A DNA stretch of 64,000 bases. Origin: Gaeumannomyces sp. JS-464 (lineage: Eukaryota; Ascomycota; Sordariomycetes; Magnaporthales; Magnaporthaceae). Made by a program: the position numbers and the translations under genes. The notes beneath the pieces are model-generated. The model made no database searches, was not told where the DNA came from, and saw only the letters and a list, made by a program, of their open reading frames with translations. Position 1 is the stretch's first letter; every line of letters starts with the position of its first letter. The stretch covers positions 1,736,001 to 1,800,000 of the forward strand of contig NGZR01000005.1 in assembly GCA_002197995.1 (NCBI GenBank), written 5' to 3'. Shown in pieces: positions 62,910 to 64,000 of the stretch.

Positions 62910-64000
62910 TAATAAAAGTGCGCGACGATAAACATTTAAAGTGATTGTTTTTTAAGCTATTTTAATCGGTCGCGGGCTAAAGCTAATGCATAAGCTTAAA
63001 GCCGTAAAGCACTAGTTGCTACCCACGTAATTTTAAGCCACTTTTAACACCCTTTTGTAAGTTATGCAACTATTTTAACGGCATTACGAGTTTGCATTTA
63101 CTTAATAACCTTTTAAATTCGTAATATTTCTTTAGTTTTCCTATAAGCCGTTTATTGCAACATTTGCTGCATTTTTAATTAAATAATAAACCTCGCTTAT
63201 ATATTTACCGTTAAACCTTTCGTAAAGCCGTCCGCTTTTATATTAGCCGTGTTAACGAGTTTAAAAGTAAAAGGTTAACGCTTTACAACGTCGATTACTT
63301 ATTATAACGGAAGTTAATTATACGGGTACGGGTTAATTTTAACGGATTTAATACCGTCGTTTAAACGTTAGCGCTATTCGTATGCATTACGAAAGTTTTT
63401 CGCTAAAAGTATCTAATTTCCTTTAAAATGCTTTTAATTTAAAGCAAAGCCCGGCCCGTTATTAAAAGGTAAACGAATTTCGCTTTCGTCGTTAACGTCG
63501 TTATAAAAGTCTGCTTTTTTAATTGCTAGTAAATAGGATTACCCGCTAGCATAACGATTACGCCGTTTGTAAATGCCTTTATATAAAAGCAGTTAACGAA
63601 CGAAGCGTTTTCGTAAGCTTTTAAACCTATCGTTTTAACGTTATAAATAGGCTTATTAAAAGTAAGCGCGAGCTTTTTAATATTAATAATATAACGTTAA
63701 AAGTGTTTTAGCAATGCCAAATGCTCGTTACCAGGATTAGCATTAACCTTTTGCAACTTTTTTACGGTATACGTAATATTAAAACGAGTAATGCTAGCAA
63801 AGTAGCTAATATTTGCTATTTCCGATTAATAGCGTAAAACCTCCTCGTGCGGGAAAAGGTTCCAAATAATCGGCATTATAAAGTTAAAAAGTTAAAACGT
63901 TTTCACTGCTTTAAAATCCTCCTATTTGTATTTGGTAATAATTTTTATTAATATCGCGTTAATAAAAGCTTACAATTTTCCGTTAGCGATTTTTTACAAC
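62910..64000 (-). mobile_element. Copia-4: 3' part of a RIP-degraded Copia, running off the right edge
   Basis: The 3' LTR is 62910-63049 (140 bp, same internal deletion as in Copia-3). From 63050 the RNase H and RT parts of the Copia family follow on the minus strand to the end of the window. They are collinear with Copia-2 at 30000-30960. Confidence 0.8.

Noticed and set aside
8873..64000. CRISPR arrays, rRNA genes or secondary-metabolite genes
   Set aside because: No spaced repeats, rRNA-like sequence or biosynthetic domains were seen; all long open stretches belong to transposable elements.

Overview
The window looks like a filamentous ascomycete genome (Pezizomycotina, probably Sordariomycetes; species not determinable here). 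The genes at the left end have short GT-AG introns and fungal-type products. The rest is a transposon graveyard with the mark of repeat-induced point mutation (RIP): dense C-to-T / G-to-A change, CAA/CAG/TGG codons turned into stops, and strong AT enrichment.

Positions 1-8872 are GC-rich and genic. They hold a partial AhpC/TSA thioredoxin-like gene (minus, running off the left edge), a divergent DML1/Misato gene (plus, five exons), a secreted PI-PLC X-like protein with one frame break (plus), and nuclear poly(A) polymerase (minus, five exons).

At about 8873 the sequence switches to repeats. A Tad-type LINE (LINE-1) is split by a complete Copia element (Copia-1, 5-bp target duplication). From about 18.4 kb to 51.1 kb there is a five-layer nest. 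A chromodomain Ty3/gypsy element (Gypsy-1) carries, inside its 3' LTR, a head-to-tail dimer of a ~3.3-kb Rep-encoding unit. A second gypsy (Gypsy-2) sits in the second Rep unit, a Copia (Copia-2) in Gypsy-2, and a LINE (LINE-2) in Copia-2. Target duplications support the three inner layers. An empty copy of the target elsewhere in the window supports the Rep insertion. From 51 kb to the right edge are further Copia fragments, fragments of the Gypsy-1 family, and two Fot1/pogo DNA transposons with TA duplications.

The most notable object is the Rep dimer. Its minus strand encodes an HUH endonuclease domain with geminivirus-like motifs I, II and III. Its plus strand carries the nonanucleotide TAATATTAC about 280 bp upstream of the Rep start, at the unit junctions. 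The dimer lies at a TAATGTTAC sequence at the start of the Gypsy-1 LTR, which fits Rep-mediated cleavage and joining at TAATRTT/AC. This resembles an integrated circular CRESS-DNA replicon or a Rep-driven transposon, now inactivated by RIP.
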